Origin: Mastigias papua
Taxonomy: Eukaryota > Cnidaria > Scyphozoa > Rhizostomeae > Mastigiidae
DNA length: 64,000 bases
Assembly: GCA_964019165.1 (NCBI GenBank)
Contig: OZ025282.1
Span: 462,001-526,000, forward strand
Direction of reading: 5' to 3'
In this document: in pieces, positions 26,701-54,026 of the stretch
Position numbering within the stretch: position 1 is the stretch's first letter
Layout: each line of letters opens with the position of its first letter
The notes under the pieces: model-generated
The model's input: only the letters and a program-made list of their open reading frames with translations
Told to the model about the DNA's origin: nothing
Databases searched by the model: none
Translations under genes and position numbers: made by a program

Positions 26701-29700
26701 TGTTAAAGAATGAGCAACGTTATTGTATTTCAAAAAGATCCAGCTGAGTAGGATTCACCATCCTCCTTGTCTCTTTCCTTGTCTAAGAAGCCTTTCTTGA
26801 TAGCCCTCAGTCTCTTTCTTCTGTTTCTACCAAAATCAGAGGATTTAATAGCTGATAGGTTGACTCTCTGCTTGTCTTTTGCTATAGCCTCATGGAGGAA
26901 GTACTTATTGACTGGGATGCCTAACTGAGCAAATACATCTTTTATTTTGTACAACCCTTCATTGTAGTTGATTATGGCAGAATATGATGCAATTTCAAGA
27001 GTATCCCTTCCTACAAAAATTTCTTTGGGACACTTCTGCCATAAAACAGCATTAAATGCTTCATTCGCATTTTGAGTTTGTCCATGAAGGCATTTGTTCA
27101 AGAGTTCATTAGTGCTGAGGTCACGGAAAATTGGCTCTATCAGTGATTTTATCTCTACTGGCAGGTTGATTTTTTTCTTGTATAAGCATGTCCCATTAGC
27201 TCTGTCTTTCTGCCAATTGCACCAACTATTTTCTGATCTTGGGCAAAACTGATGACGAATGACTTCATCCTCAATATCAGTGCAGTGAAATAAGACTGCC
27301 CCAATAGCTTTCTTCATGGCATATACATTTGAAGTATTTTGCCTTATTGCCATACCATAGTATGTCTGCAATGTATTTATGTTTTTATCAGTAAGTCTTC
27401 CCTTTCCCATAATCTTTTTGCCATCACCTAAACATTTTCCCCTGTAATCACTTCGTAACTTTCTAAGCCGTGTTCCAAGGCGCTTCTGTACATGCCCAAC
27501 ACATTCTAATTTTTTCGGCAATAGGTCACCATAAGGCTTTGATTCACACACTTTCAAAAAGGATCCAGTGTCACCATCTCCAATGAAATCTATATATCTA
27601 AGTTTATATTTTTCAATAGATCTGTGAAAAATAGCAACTGCTCCATCTGCTTCCATAGCACCCGATGATTTTTGATGGTTAATCTTGCATACATGGCCCC
27701 TCTTCCATTGCACATGAGCATCTGTCCCTTCTTTCCTGCTCCATATTTGACATCCTTTGCAGTATTTTGTAAAAACTTGGCAATCAATGACTTTAGCTCC
27801 CTTTGTGGTGGCCACAACAACTCCATTTAATGAGGAATGACCTCTCTTTTGCCATGTGCCATCTATTGCTACTTGGCAATCTTCTATAACAGCATTCTCA
27901 TTCAGTGCTGTTTTTCTAACTTCTTCTGCTGCTTGTTTCATGCAGGCCTGTGATACTTTTTCATATGCATCTAGAAGTTTGTCATTTATTGATGAGAATG
28001 TGTTTTTTGTCATTGAATTAGGCATTCCCATACATGTTGTGAATGTTTTTAGTGATTCATGACCCTGTCCAATCTCTCTCATAGCCATAACTGTTTGTAA
28101 ATTAACACTAAAACAGTTTGGACCTGGGGTATTCTCCTTGAGCACAACAGGAGAGGAAAAGAATTCATGGCTCCACCTACAAGATGCACATTCTATTTTG
28201 AAACAAACAGAGAGTCCCATTTTCTTACTTTCTGAATGATGGACTGGAAACAATCCTGACTTACACAAAGGGCAAGAACCAATTTTACAAATTAGATCTT
28301 GAAGAACACTAAAGTGCATGAAGAAAAAAAAACCATGTGAACAGTCAGATTCTGTTATTTGCATATCTTCTAGTCTTATCTTTTTAGAGCTACGAGAAAC
28401 AGGTGTATCAACAAGAAGTGGTCTTTTTGAAAGTTGAGCAGTTGATGGACTCTGGGAAGCTACTTCTGTAGGCCTATGCACTTGAGTCAAGTCTGATTCT
28501 CCTTCTTCACTTGTAGTAAATTGATTCCTATAGAAACGCCGCTTTGAGCGTCTTACCTTGTTCTTTTTATTTCCCATCGTGTTTTATTTACTACAAGATT
28601 TCCAAATTAATAAACTAGCTAAGCAAATTCACTTCGGATAGTTGTGAGCCCCTTGACCGATGAATACCTCGTTCAGGCAAATAGTATGAATGAAACTGAG
28701 GCTAAAGAATGTTAGAAGAAAACGAATAGAAGTGCCAATGACACATGAAATGGTTGGGGCCCGAAACTTCAAGAGAGAAAATTGGGTGTGCTTTATCAAC
28801 CTCCGTTGCTATGCTGTTGCTAAGGATAAATTTATGCACACGAGTTCATATTAATGCTGATATTCAGATTTAATGTAAAAATATGGAAAAACAAATCACA
28901 TATTCAAAATCTGCGATAAATTCTTATGTAGATAGATGAAAGTCAAAAATTTCAAAAAATTATCAGCTTTAACTGTAGAATACCACCTTAAGTTGCAATA
29001 GAAATGGGTTGTCTGCAAAACAAAGCGTATGCTTGCATCAGTTGTCGAAAACTAACCATGAGACGTAAACTATTGTGATCATAACATAAGTAACGCTGAT
29101 AAGCATGACGATGATGATAATGACGATGATTATTATCAATTTCTCAAATTCTTTAACGTTGGACATACAATGATAACTAAAGATTAACTAATTAAATCCA
29201 ACTATTAAACTAAACATACAAATCAGGTAAAGTGAATGATGGTGACGATGATGATGTATAGTAAGGCTAGCCCATGGTTGGAGACCTCCTCGTGGTGGCA
29301 AGCGGGTACAGAGAGACAATACCCTTAAGTTGATAGCAATTCATATCGCGGAGATTCAGAATTGAGGTAGATGTTGACGACCTGTGGCAAATTGTCCAAC
29401 CAGGCCCTTTCAGTTAAAATTAGGCTCTGGAGCTTCAGGCTGCAGTTCTGATAAGTAACTGTTAGTTTAACAGACTGGATTGAATGTAGCGAACTCAATC
29501 ACCTCTTCTAAAGAATTTGAAGGCGACTCTGACCTCAGGGTGTCAGCCTAGGCCCCGTAAGGCCGTACGGGAAAACGGACAGACAGATGTATAGAAAGTG
29601 ATTTTAAGGATGATTGCCTTAACCATGATTCGTATTACCTGATTCAATCAGTGGGACCATTTTCTCTGCATTCGCAATAACAGTCTCTTTATGCCACGTC

Positions 29701-31908
29701 ATAACACGAACATGTACAATCACGTTTGTATTCCTTTTCGACATCGTAACTCCAATATTTACTTTCTCACCAGGGTGAACGATTTCAGGCGTGGTGAAAA
29801 TATAGAACGGTTTTTGCCTTAAAGTGAAATAAATCGAATAGCAAAGTTTAGAAATGACAAGAGAGAGACAACTTTAGGAATTATGCCATTTGATAACTAG
29901 ACGAAAAAAGCTTTTTCCAACTGAAAACTCGAAGCTTGTTTCATCAGATTAAAGCTTATAAAATTTCATTGAGCCATTAAGTACGGAGATGAAAATAGTT
30001 CGGTAAAGCGAAATGACTACGACTTCAATACAATTTCAAATGCAACCTCTCAGTTATGCTATCAATAGTTAATTTTATAGCTAATAGTCTTTAGAAAATA
30101 CCAATATTAGACAACATCTGTAGTCAGTGCGATAAAAATATAAATCTTTTTATCAGATGATGCTTAGAAATTCAATAATAGGGTAGGTAATGGTCAAAAC
30201 TGACACAATGTCATGCATAGTAAAGAATAAAATCTTTAATCAGTATTATGGTTTTTATCTATATATATAGAAAGAAGATTTTCATAGCAAATACAACAAT
30301 AAGGCCAATAGCGAACTTAATGGAATAATCCTCAATATCAGCCTCGTTTCGAACACAGAGGACAGTCTATTGTGACAACATTCTCTTGTATAGCCACCAA
30401 AAAATGAATCTTTCTTCCTTCCTACGTTTCTTTGCGAAAAGAGTTCACCTTGATAGAATTAACTTGAAAAAATATGTACAGTCAAACTCCTTGCAATTTG
30501 TTAGAAGAAAGTAACAGAAACACAACAGAAAAATACTTTGAAATAGAGAAAACTGACAGGTTGGCAGTAAGTCTCCCAAAACGTACATGCCTCCGAAAAT
30601 AAGATTTTTACATGGCACGTTTCATTTTATGATGAAGTTTGTTTTCTCCATGGCTGTATAACCACAGCCATCCACAATTAATGTTATGTTAACCACCTTT
30701 GGTTTAAGGTGGATCTAATCAATACAATCCTCAACAATCCTCTTATACCTCATTGACAATCCTTCAAATCTCTCGATGAAAGTTACGAAGGAAAAAGGGA
30801 ACAAGATACTTCTCTCCTACTGGTCGCTCTTTCTAGTCAAAATCAATGTGCATATTGTTCAAGAATTTTCCAAAGGATTAATTATGCATATTGCAGGAGC
30901 AAAGGTCATTTGAATATGGTATTTGTTACATAGGGTCATATCAACATGAATTAAACATTCAAACAGTCAGCCTCGTGGAGACATCCCTTCAACTTAATTC
31001 AAATGAGATTGCATTTGAAATAGTGTTAGCATTCAGCAACCAGAAGAGGATATTGCTATTCTAAGGGTTGAAACGATGAATTAATTTTTCCAACTGCTTC
31101 CATTGACCTTCTCTGAGATTCCACGAATGACTGATACGTAAAATCCTTGTATATCTGAAACATTTCTCAATAGTAATGATTGAATTTAGTTATTTACAAG
31201 TTAATATTTATCAAATGGTACTAAAATGTCGAAATGCATTGCTGTTTTTAAAAATGATTTATCATAAAGTTTCATTTTCAACACAAGGAATAAACGTGCA
31301 ATTAACTACAAGCCAGTTACATTATCGATCCAACGAAGTCAAAGCCACACTAGAATAAACCATTGAGCTTTACAAACAACACCAGGTGATTAATACTCTA
31401 AAACTACAAGTAAACTGGTAAATTCTACTCGTTTATAGTATTAAACAAAGAAATTCCAGAAACACACCATAATATGTTCGTGTGAGAGGAGTTGAACTAT
31501 CGGTAACAAGCATGGTTTCTAATTTTCCATAAGAAAATGCGGAGAATTTGTAAAAAAGGTGACATATGGCCACGTATAATATAACACTTTGATACAAATG
31601 AATATTTATGAACTTGTAGGGTTTTTAAGTTCAGAGTAATTAAATTCAAAAAGTAATGATATCTGACAGAGAATCGGTTTACATTTATTCTCTGTTTATC
31701 ACTGACCATCCAGTGAAATATATTGCAAGTTAGGTTTGTTAATCAACAAAACTGATTCGAAATAATAAATTTGGGTATTTCTCGGTGCCTTAAAGGTTAA
31801 GTCACAGTGTTGAGCATACCTCTCGTTGCTTACATATCCATAATGAAAATAATCCACTGACATAGTCTCTCTGAAAAGCACACCAAGAAGAAAGCATACT
31901 ACAATCAT
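11762..31908 (-). CDS. Alpha-2-macroglobulin / CD109-like gene (partial)
   Basis: Alpha-2-macroglobulins are secreted or GPI-linked protease traps and opsonins. The exon chain, by splice sites and phase, is: 31820-31908 (signal peptide MIVVCFLLGVLF...), 29639-29817 (MG1, FYIFTTPEIVHPGEKV), 23925-23977 (MG2, VELWVLVLD), 22125-22176 (MG2, DEDGNLID), 21412-21594, 20170-20222, 19838-19939, 18573-18644 and 17567-17672 (MG5-like, FQYEVICNGRVQLLG), [gap], 15265-15418 (MG6 start), 14406-14548, 14106-14163, 13655-13817 (ends DDKPWLWKHVII, the family FPETWLWD site), 11762-11888 (KAPSTTGTYYIAAI, the VPDTITEW segment). All listed junctions are in phase except across the gap. At least one exon (phase 1 to 0) is missing at 15.4-17.5 kb. 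The exon carrying the DKPxYxPG motif, and MG3-MG4, were not found. The GCGEQ thioester domain and later domains were not seen. The family call is firm from the ends. The small middle exons are less sure. Confidence 0.72.
11999..12371 (+). pseudogene. Reverse transcriptase C-terminal fragment
   Basis: Two overlapping plus-strand frames together resemble the thumb/connector end of a non-LTR RT. The first reads KLGESFKYIGRYFSF and KIENTPCYTE. After a +1 shift the second reads KYVRRWFELPISTTLNSLIV and then FIQCQAVIRNALKSSPNSDI. The frame break shows decay. It lies inside the A2M intron between the exons at 13655 and 11888, on the opposite strand, and is of a different type from the LINE at 5.2-7.3 kb. 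Confidence 0.65.
13891..14140. repeat. 125-bp tandem duplication at an A2M exon edge
   Basis: Copy 1 (13891-14015) and copy 2 (14016-14140) differ by a single base. Each unit holds the 3' part of the 58-bp A2M exon (14106-14163) with its GTGAGC donor. Only copy 2 keeps the exon start and acceptor, so copy 1 is a dead half-exon sitting in the intron. Near-identity implies a recent event or an assembly duplication. Confidence 0.95.
16367..16582. mobile_element. MITE with GGGG..ATTCA ends, 3-bp TSD
   Basis: The left end GGGGCTATTCAGTAATTAGA is inverted at the right end (GGGGACATTCAAAAATTACA read from the other strand), followed on both sides by ATAAC. TCA flanks both sides (16364-16366 and 16583-16585). 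The element is 216 bp with no coding capacity. The ends resemble those of the element at 47401-48167. Confidence 0.7.
18765..19335. mobile_element. Foldback element, 571 bp
   Basis: Two arms (about 18765-19038 and 19095-19335) are near-perfect inverted copies around a 56-bp loop. The left arm holds roughly 33 extra bases. The flanks carry CAAATC on both sides (18759-18764 and 19336-19341), consistent with a 6-7 bp target-site duplication. The word TGGCCGAGAA followed by C or G and CGCCA occurs at the outer end and twice inside each arm, an internally repeated motif typical of foldback DNA elements. There is no open frame of note. Inside an A2M intron it would form a long hairpin in the pre-mRNA. 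Confidence 0.93.
20520..20940 (+). pseudogene. Possible LINE 3' end fragment
   Basis: Plus-strand reading gives YTLRRN and, after many stops, SWNVLQPMYKDHNYKHLLTK. The spacing recalls the Y-x-L-R...W-N-x-L-P tail of non-LTR RT proteins. The frame is heavily broken and the similarity is weak. Confidence 0.3.
23052..23312. mobile_element. hAT-type MITE, 261 bp
   Basis: The ends are CAGTGGCGGCTTTAGGG and, inverted, CAATGGCGGTTTTAGGG, typical of hAT elements. The 8-bp flanks are GATACACG (23044-23051) and GATACACT (23313-23320), seven of eight identical. The GC-rich interior (GGCCATGGCCCC) has no coding capacity. It lies in the A2M intron between the MG2 exons. Confidence 0.88.
24035..24215. repeat. 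GAT/AATGAT-rich simple repeat
   Basis: This is an imperfect (GATGATAAT)n tract that makes Asp-Asn and Met-Ile open frames without biological meaning. It sits about 60 bp 5' (minus-strand sense) of the A2M exon 23925-23977. Confidence 0.95.
24242..24731. mobile_element. Possible MITE bounded by CATTCGTGAACG repeats
   Basis: CATTCGTGAACG at 24242 is inverted near 24718-24731 (CGTTCACGAATG). Inside, a segment with ATTCTTAAATTATTCTT and TCTTATA...AAGTGTGTA occurs twice in direct orientation (about 24378-24475 and 24612-24693). The short terminal repeats and lack of a clear TSD keep this tentative. Confidence 0.4.
26183..28987 (-). mobile_element. Autonomous Mutator-like / Kolobok-like DNA transposon
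   Basis: The element is bounded by 20-bp inverted repeats, GGTGGTAGTCTACAGTTAAA on the left and GGTGGTATTCTACAGTTAAA on the right (other strand), with one mismatch. TTAA flanks each outer end (26179-26182 and 28988-28991). It encloses one long minus-strand transposase frame. A TTAA target is known for Kolobok and piggyBac elements, whereas plant-type MULEs duplicate 8-11 bp, so the ends suggest Kolobok-type integration. It lies wholly inside the A2M intron 23978-29638 in the same orientation as the gene. The frame is uninterrupted, so this copy may be young. Confidence 0.9.
26730..28577 (-). CDS. Transposase with Mutator-like transposase domain
   Basis: An intact 615-codon frame starts at ATG 28577 and ends with a stop at 26730. 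Residues 1-70 are basic and low-complexity, with nuclear-localisation-like stretches (KVRRSKRRF). Cysteine pairs follow at about 97-105 and 125-133 (C-x2-C type, probably zinc-binding). The core shows the landmarks of the animal Mutator-like transposase domain: AIDGTWQKRGHSSLNG (about 237-252), SSGAMEADGAVAIF (about 304-317), the acidic FIGDGDTGSF (about 331-340), KLECVGHVQKRLGTRLRKL (about 356-374), GKGRLTD (about 391-397) and CPRSENSWCNW (about 445-455). The aspartates in DGTW and GDGD are candidate metal ligands. No intron is needed. It should bind the terminal inverted repeats and cut and paste the element. Family is firm; activity is inferred. Confidence 0.92.
   Translation of the reverse strand: MGNKKNKVRRSKRRFYRNQFTTSEEGESDLTQVHRPTEVASQSPSTAQLSKRPLLVDTPVSRSSKKIRLEDMQITESDCSHGFFFFMHFSVLQDLICKIGSCPLCKSGLFPVHHSESKKMGLSVCFKIECASCRWSHEFFSSPVVLKENTPGPNCFSVNLQTVMAMREIGQGHESLKTFTTCMGMPNSMTKNTFSSINDKLLDAYEKVSQACMKQAAEEVRKTALNENAVIEDCQVAIDGTWQKRGHSSLNGVVVATTKGAKVIDCQVFTKYCKGCQIWSRKEGTDAHVQWKRGHVCKINHQKSSGAMEADGAVAIFHRSIEKYKLRYIDFIGDGDTGSFLKVCESKPYGDLLPKKLECVGHVQKRLGTRLRKLRSDYRGKCLGDGKKIMGKGRLTDKNINTLQTYYGMAIRQNTSNVYAMKKAIGAVLFHCTDIEDEVIRHQFCPRSENSWCNWQKDRANGTCLYKKKINLPVEIKSLIEPIFRDLSTNELLNKCLHGQTQNANEAFNAVLWQKCPKEIFVGRDTLEIASYSAIINYNEGLYKIKDVFAQLGIPVNKYFLHEAIAKDKQRVNLSAIKSSDFGRNRRKRLRAIKKGFLDKERDKEDGESYSAGSF
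29335..29575 (+). repeat. Dispersed repeat, copy 2
   Basis: This is the partner of 10680-10920 in the same orientation, with perhaps three quarters of positions shared by eye. GAT-rich sequence lies about 100-230 bp before it. It abuts the A2M MG1 exon (29639-29817), inside the intron. Confidence 0.7.
29639..29817 (-). CDS. A2M exon 2: MG1 domain
   Basis: The acceptor CACTTTAAG and the donor CAG|GTAATA bound an exon reading QKPFYIFTTPEIVHPGEKV and then NVIVHVRVMTW. This is the classic start of macroglobulin domain 1 (family pattern Y-x-x-T-x-P-x-x-x-x-P-G-E). It ends in phase 1. The next recognised exon is 5.7 kb downstream, beyond an inserted DNA transposon. Confidence 0.85.
31820..31908 (-). 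CDS. A2M exon 1: signal peptide
   Basis: The ATG at 31908 opens a 29-codon exon whose residues 2-12 (IVVCFLLGVLF) form a typical signal-peptide core. The donor at GAGAG|GTATGC leaves phase 2. The MG1 exon at 29817 begins with the matching single base, giving NER-QKPFYIF across the join. An alternative donor (GTAAGC, 15 bases upstream) would leave phase 0 and does not fit. Confidence 0.7.
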
Positions 31909-33863
31909 CTCTACTTCGTTGTTGGTCTTTCATTTGCTGAAAGCGACTTTACACAGTCACTGCCAATGTAAGCAACACATAGCTGGCACACATGCAAGTA
32001 TTGGATGAATATATGGCATAATTTACACCACAAGCATTTGCAAGTTAATCCAATGTGATCACTGTACCCTCAAAAACTATTTGCTTTTATATTGATCAGT
32101 AAAGTCTGTTAAAAAAAAGCGACTTTCCGAAAGTACAGACTGACTTCCTTTTTAAGAAGCTCCTATTTGTTCATTGATAATGAGCTTTCATATGCTAAAA
32201 CTTCTAGGATTTGGAGACAACAAAAGCAATTGCAAGGAAGTGATCTCCTCTGTAAGCTGATTGCAGCGTGAGTACGGTCAATGGTTCACGTGGTCGTCTA
32301 TTTCAGGAGAAATAGGAGATGTCTAGAGAGCGTAGGGGTTGGCCACAAGGTTCTTAAGTTAATTAGATAGTATGTATGGTGGATTTCTTTCATAAAAAAA
32401 ATAGGAAAGTTTTTGAAAAAAAATATCGCGAGAAGTTGGATTGTGATTTAAGGACGGGAATCTACTAGCTAAATTCCGCTGGTGAGTACTTGATTCACTA
32501 TTGACAGGAAAGCCACAACATAGCCCAATAAAAACAAAGATTTCTCGAAATGGCTACAAAACTAAGCAGTATCTGGCTTTCAAAAATTCATAGCTAGTCA
32601 AATTACAAAAATTTTGCTCTAAGTTCGACAAAAGAATTCAGAAATAAATGCTCAATTTTAATACAAAGAATTATACAGTAGATGAGAGTCAGAAAAGAAT
32701 TTCAAAACAGAAAAAACGGTGTGGCAAAAACGGAGTTAATTTTATATTACTAAATACCCAGCTACAAGGTATAACCTATATGGGTGCTAACACATCACTG
32801 AGCTTTATAAAACAAAGCCAAGAGGATTTCAAATCATTTGTCCCTAATACACAACTAACACAAATTCCCAACTGAGAGACAGTTTTTCACAGAAACTGAA
32901 AGCAACTAGGATCTCTACAATACGAAACTTTAATCAAAGGAAGTTTTGGAATATCCCCTGCAAAAATATGTGAAATCGATTTTGTATTCTAATTTCATCT
33001 AAGCCTTCATTCACTATTCCCTTCGTATTTCAATTTTAAACCTTTCTCACTTCATGATTTCCTCTCATTTTCCTTAGCCAGCGATTTCTCTTTTCTTTAT
33101 GTTTTCCAGGAAGTTAAAGCGACAGAAGAGCTATAAACCATTAGCAACAGTTATTGAAGTATTACCAAAAGCTCAACATTACCACTCTACAGTCTCTTCA
33201 TACGGGATCTACTTACGAGGGGTCGTCTACACAATATTTGCATATATCAATTTTTAAGTTCAGAGAATTTAATGTCCAGAAGAGTGAAATATAAGCTCCC
33301 TTCCGTTTAAACAAACAGTTCCAATTGTCTCTTCACAAACCTTGTATACTTACCTTGGAAGGCCCGGGTTGTAATCCGTCGGTATATCATCTGTGGAAAA
33401 AATGGATTAACAGATGAGAAATATCCAGAAAAATCCGTATATACGGATATACGAGTTTATACTCAAATCGAAAGCACGTAGATGTGAGTACTCAAGTGAA
33501 ATTTCCAGTGTGCAATAGAAATATAGAAAGTTCATTACTCGCAAACTTCTATGCTTTTCTATTAGCTATGTTTGACTACGTAGACAAAAGGTTAATAGAT
33601 GCAAAAACGTGTGAGAGAAGAGGATAATAAAGGGGGTTCAAAACAATTCTATTGGTGGAGGACTGCCCTGCCACATCTTCCTACCCCCACCTACTTCAAT
33701 GATTTACCCAAGCAACCAGGTCCTAAGGACTATCCAAACAGTTGCAACAAAACAAGCATAAGATCTAAAAAATGCCAACAGGTAAAGTACAACGATACCT
33801 AATCATGTAAAAGAAACCCCCCTCCCGTCAATTAATTTATGGATTGCTCCGATCATCTTATGG

Positions 33864-34051
<188 letters not shown>

Positions 34052-34569
34052 ATGTCCTATATAAACTAAACTATATTTCACTGCATGCAACTAAACTACG
34101 AATGCTTTTGCAATATTGATAAGCAGCAAGGTATGAAACACAGTCTGCAATTTAAAGCCGCAGGCGTAACAATATTGCGAAGGGAAGCTTAACTAGAACA
34201 CAGGCACAGAATTTGCTAGGAACATAGATTAACCCGCTCCATTTCCGATTGCTAGAATTTCAATCCTATGATTTATATACGAAAGGCCATTCATTTGTAA
34301 TCTTGACGTAGATTTCCCGCGGTGGTGAAAATACGGAAAAACAGTCATGTACTATTTTCATTTGGAATATATAACCAAACTCATTAAACAATGTGTGAAT
34401 AATGACACCGTCTAAAAATGGACCAAAAGATCAAAGAAGTCTGAGAAAAGATGGGACAACCAACCACATGTGATAAAATATGTAAAGCAACTGAAATTAC
34501 AATCAGCCATGGAACAATCATAACGCAGCCTATTTGCATCTGCATAAAAACTAACTGATGTTTCACGTT

Positions 34570-51839
<17,270 letters not shown>

Positions 51840-53523
51840 TTTCTGCTGGTTGCAAGCAAGTCCAAAGCCTGGTCATCAACCAAACTAACTCTTGTGCAAA
51901 AACTCTAAAGGGACAAACAGCCTTTCGCAAAAAGCCAAGAACAGATATGAATGCAAGATTCCGTCTCGGTTTGACGGCCTTCCGTTCGCTTTCAAGTGCT
52001 TTGCAGGGATGCTATGCGCCTATCTGCCTTCTAGGGATGCGCAAAAGAAAACAAGTAGATTGTGTTGCTTGTGATGAGCAATATCGACTGTTTTAGTACC
52101 CCCAAGCTTATTATATTGGAGCATGAAGCAAGAAAAGCTGTGCACAATGCAAAATGTAATCTGACTTAATATTCGAACAAAAGATGGTCAGTGAGGAATT
52201 TTAATATTCCTATGAACGTTCGGTTGCAGCAACAAGCAAAGTCCTAAAACAAAAGTGTACATAGCGATATATTTCAGCTGTGTTAGTTGGGCACGTTCTA
52301 TGTCATTTATTGTTTAAACATTACATATAAACCATTTACTGATTAGATGGATAAAAATATGACATAAATCATGGCTATGTTATGGCAGATTTGTGGTGGA
52401 TAAGCGTTTTAGTGCATAATCGACACTTTTCATCTTTACAATTAGGAGATACTTCGCGTCTCTCCTTACAAAATTGCTCGGCACAAACACATAGGTATTT
52501 GCAAGCAGAAAGATAAAACAAAGTTTCAATGGAGACGAAAGTCAACCAGTGGTGAAAAAGAGTTCATGCTGCATTATACTCACTGGTGGATACAAAAGAT
52601 GGTCGGTGGTGTTCTTTGAATGCGAAAAAACCTGAATCAAAATTGAAAAATCATTTATCGTCTTTTATCCCCTTTATTCCCTTCGTCAAGAAGACAAGGT
52701 TTGGGATCTCCTGTCAACCGATACATAGGTTGTTAAAGAGAAATAAAACAGTACGGTACTCGCAAATGAATCCGTTCCGCCGGTCATGTAAATTAACTGT
52801 CAACGAGATTTAAATCACCATTTCTTTCATACACCCAAGCCTTCACACTAATTTGCGGTGTTATTTATCCCCCCCCCCCCGGACCGAAACCGCATTTATA
52901 GCTTCATGCCGCAGCTGTGGTTCTGTCATTGGCTTCCAAGCGTCAATTTGACAAATGCCAATTTGAGGGAACACTCACTGGTTAGCATATTCTCACATCG
53001 GCACTGATTAGCTTTCAAATTTCAGCACCGATCGTGCGCAGACCGCGTAAGATATGAAAGCAGAGAGCAACTAACTAACCAGCTTCCGAGGACTCTTAAA
53101 CCGCACGCGCATATGAATGCACCATATAAAAACTGAGAGTCCCGGGGATAACTTAACTGTTCTTCTATACTTGGGCTTTGAATGGCCAAACGCAAGTTGT
53201 GCGAATGCGGCGATTTCTCTGCGGCACATAAATTTACGCGCGGTTTTTTAACAAGTACAATGAGAAACCCAGTAAAAGGATAGTACACAATGTACCACAA
53301 TATTTCTGGGCCAAGCAAAGAAAGCAAAGGAAGGGATCGCAGGAACTCGTTTGATGACCCAGAGAAAAACCATAAACAAAAACGAAGTGACAACTGCAAC
53401 CACAAATAAACGATACGTGTTAATGTACGGCCTTAAAAAGGAGTAGGAAACAGCACATACGATAGCGTTACACACAGAATTTCCATTCATTCTGTAAATG
53501 TCACATGGCCATTAGACGAACGT
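51840..53523. other. Intergenic, upstream of thrombospondin
   Basis: No gene is recognised between the thrombospondin start codon and the RPS17 stop. The thrombospondin promoter and 5' UTR must lie in or near its right-hand part (upstream on the minus strand), but I cannot point to a convincing TATA box or initiator. Confidence 0.4.

Positions 53524-53591
<68 letters not shown>
53524..53591. repeat. (ATCA)n microsatellite
   Basis: About 17 tetranucleotide units, in the thrombospondin-RPS17 intergenic region. Confidence 0.97.
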
Positions 53592-54026
53592 CAGGAATAA
53601 ATGAAGGACATCACAGCTGAGTGAATTCTGCTGCTAACTCACTTGACATAACCTGCTGACATTATGCTATGAATGATAAAACTCTTTTCCAAAAGAATGT
53701 ATGTATTCATTCAAAACTTCACAAACACTGCACGCCGACATTACACTTAAAATAAAACCCAGAAGACATGACTTTACCAACTAGGCTATCAACCAACTAA
53801 CACGACAAAGTATCTTATGAAACCAAGGTCACTAAGGTTCCTAGCATCCACAAGATTTAATATGAGCTTTGCAAATAGAAAGTAAAGAGCTTCAGACAAG
53901 AAAAGTTTGATTGAGGCCAAGAGGCAAAGTAGAATAAGAAATGGACATTCTTGGAATACTCATTTTCACTATATGTGTGCATAATTCTTCTGGTTGTAAA
54001 CACCTACATCCATTCAGCACTACTAA

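Noticed and set aside
53524..53591. CRISPR-like periodic repeat
   Set aside because: It is a plain tetranucleotide microsatellite with no spacers, in a eukaryotic genome.
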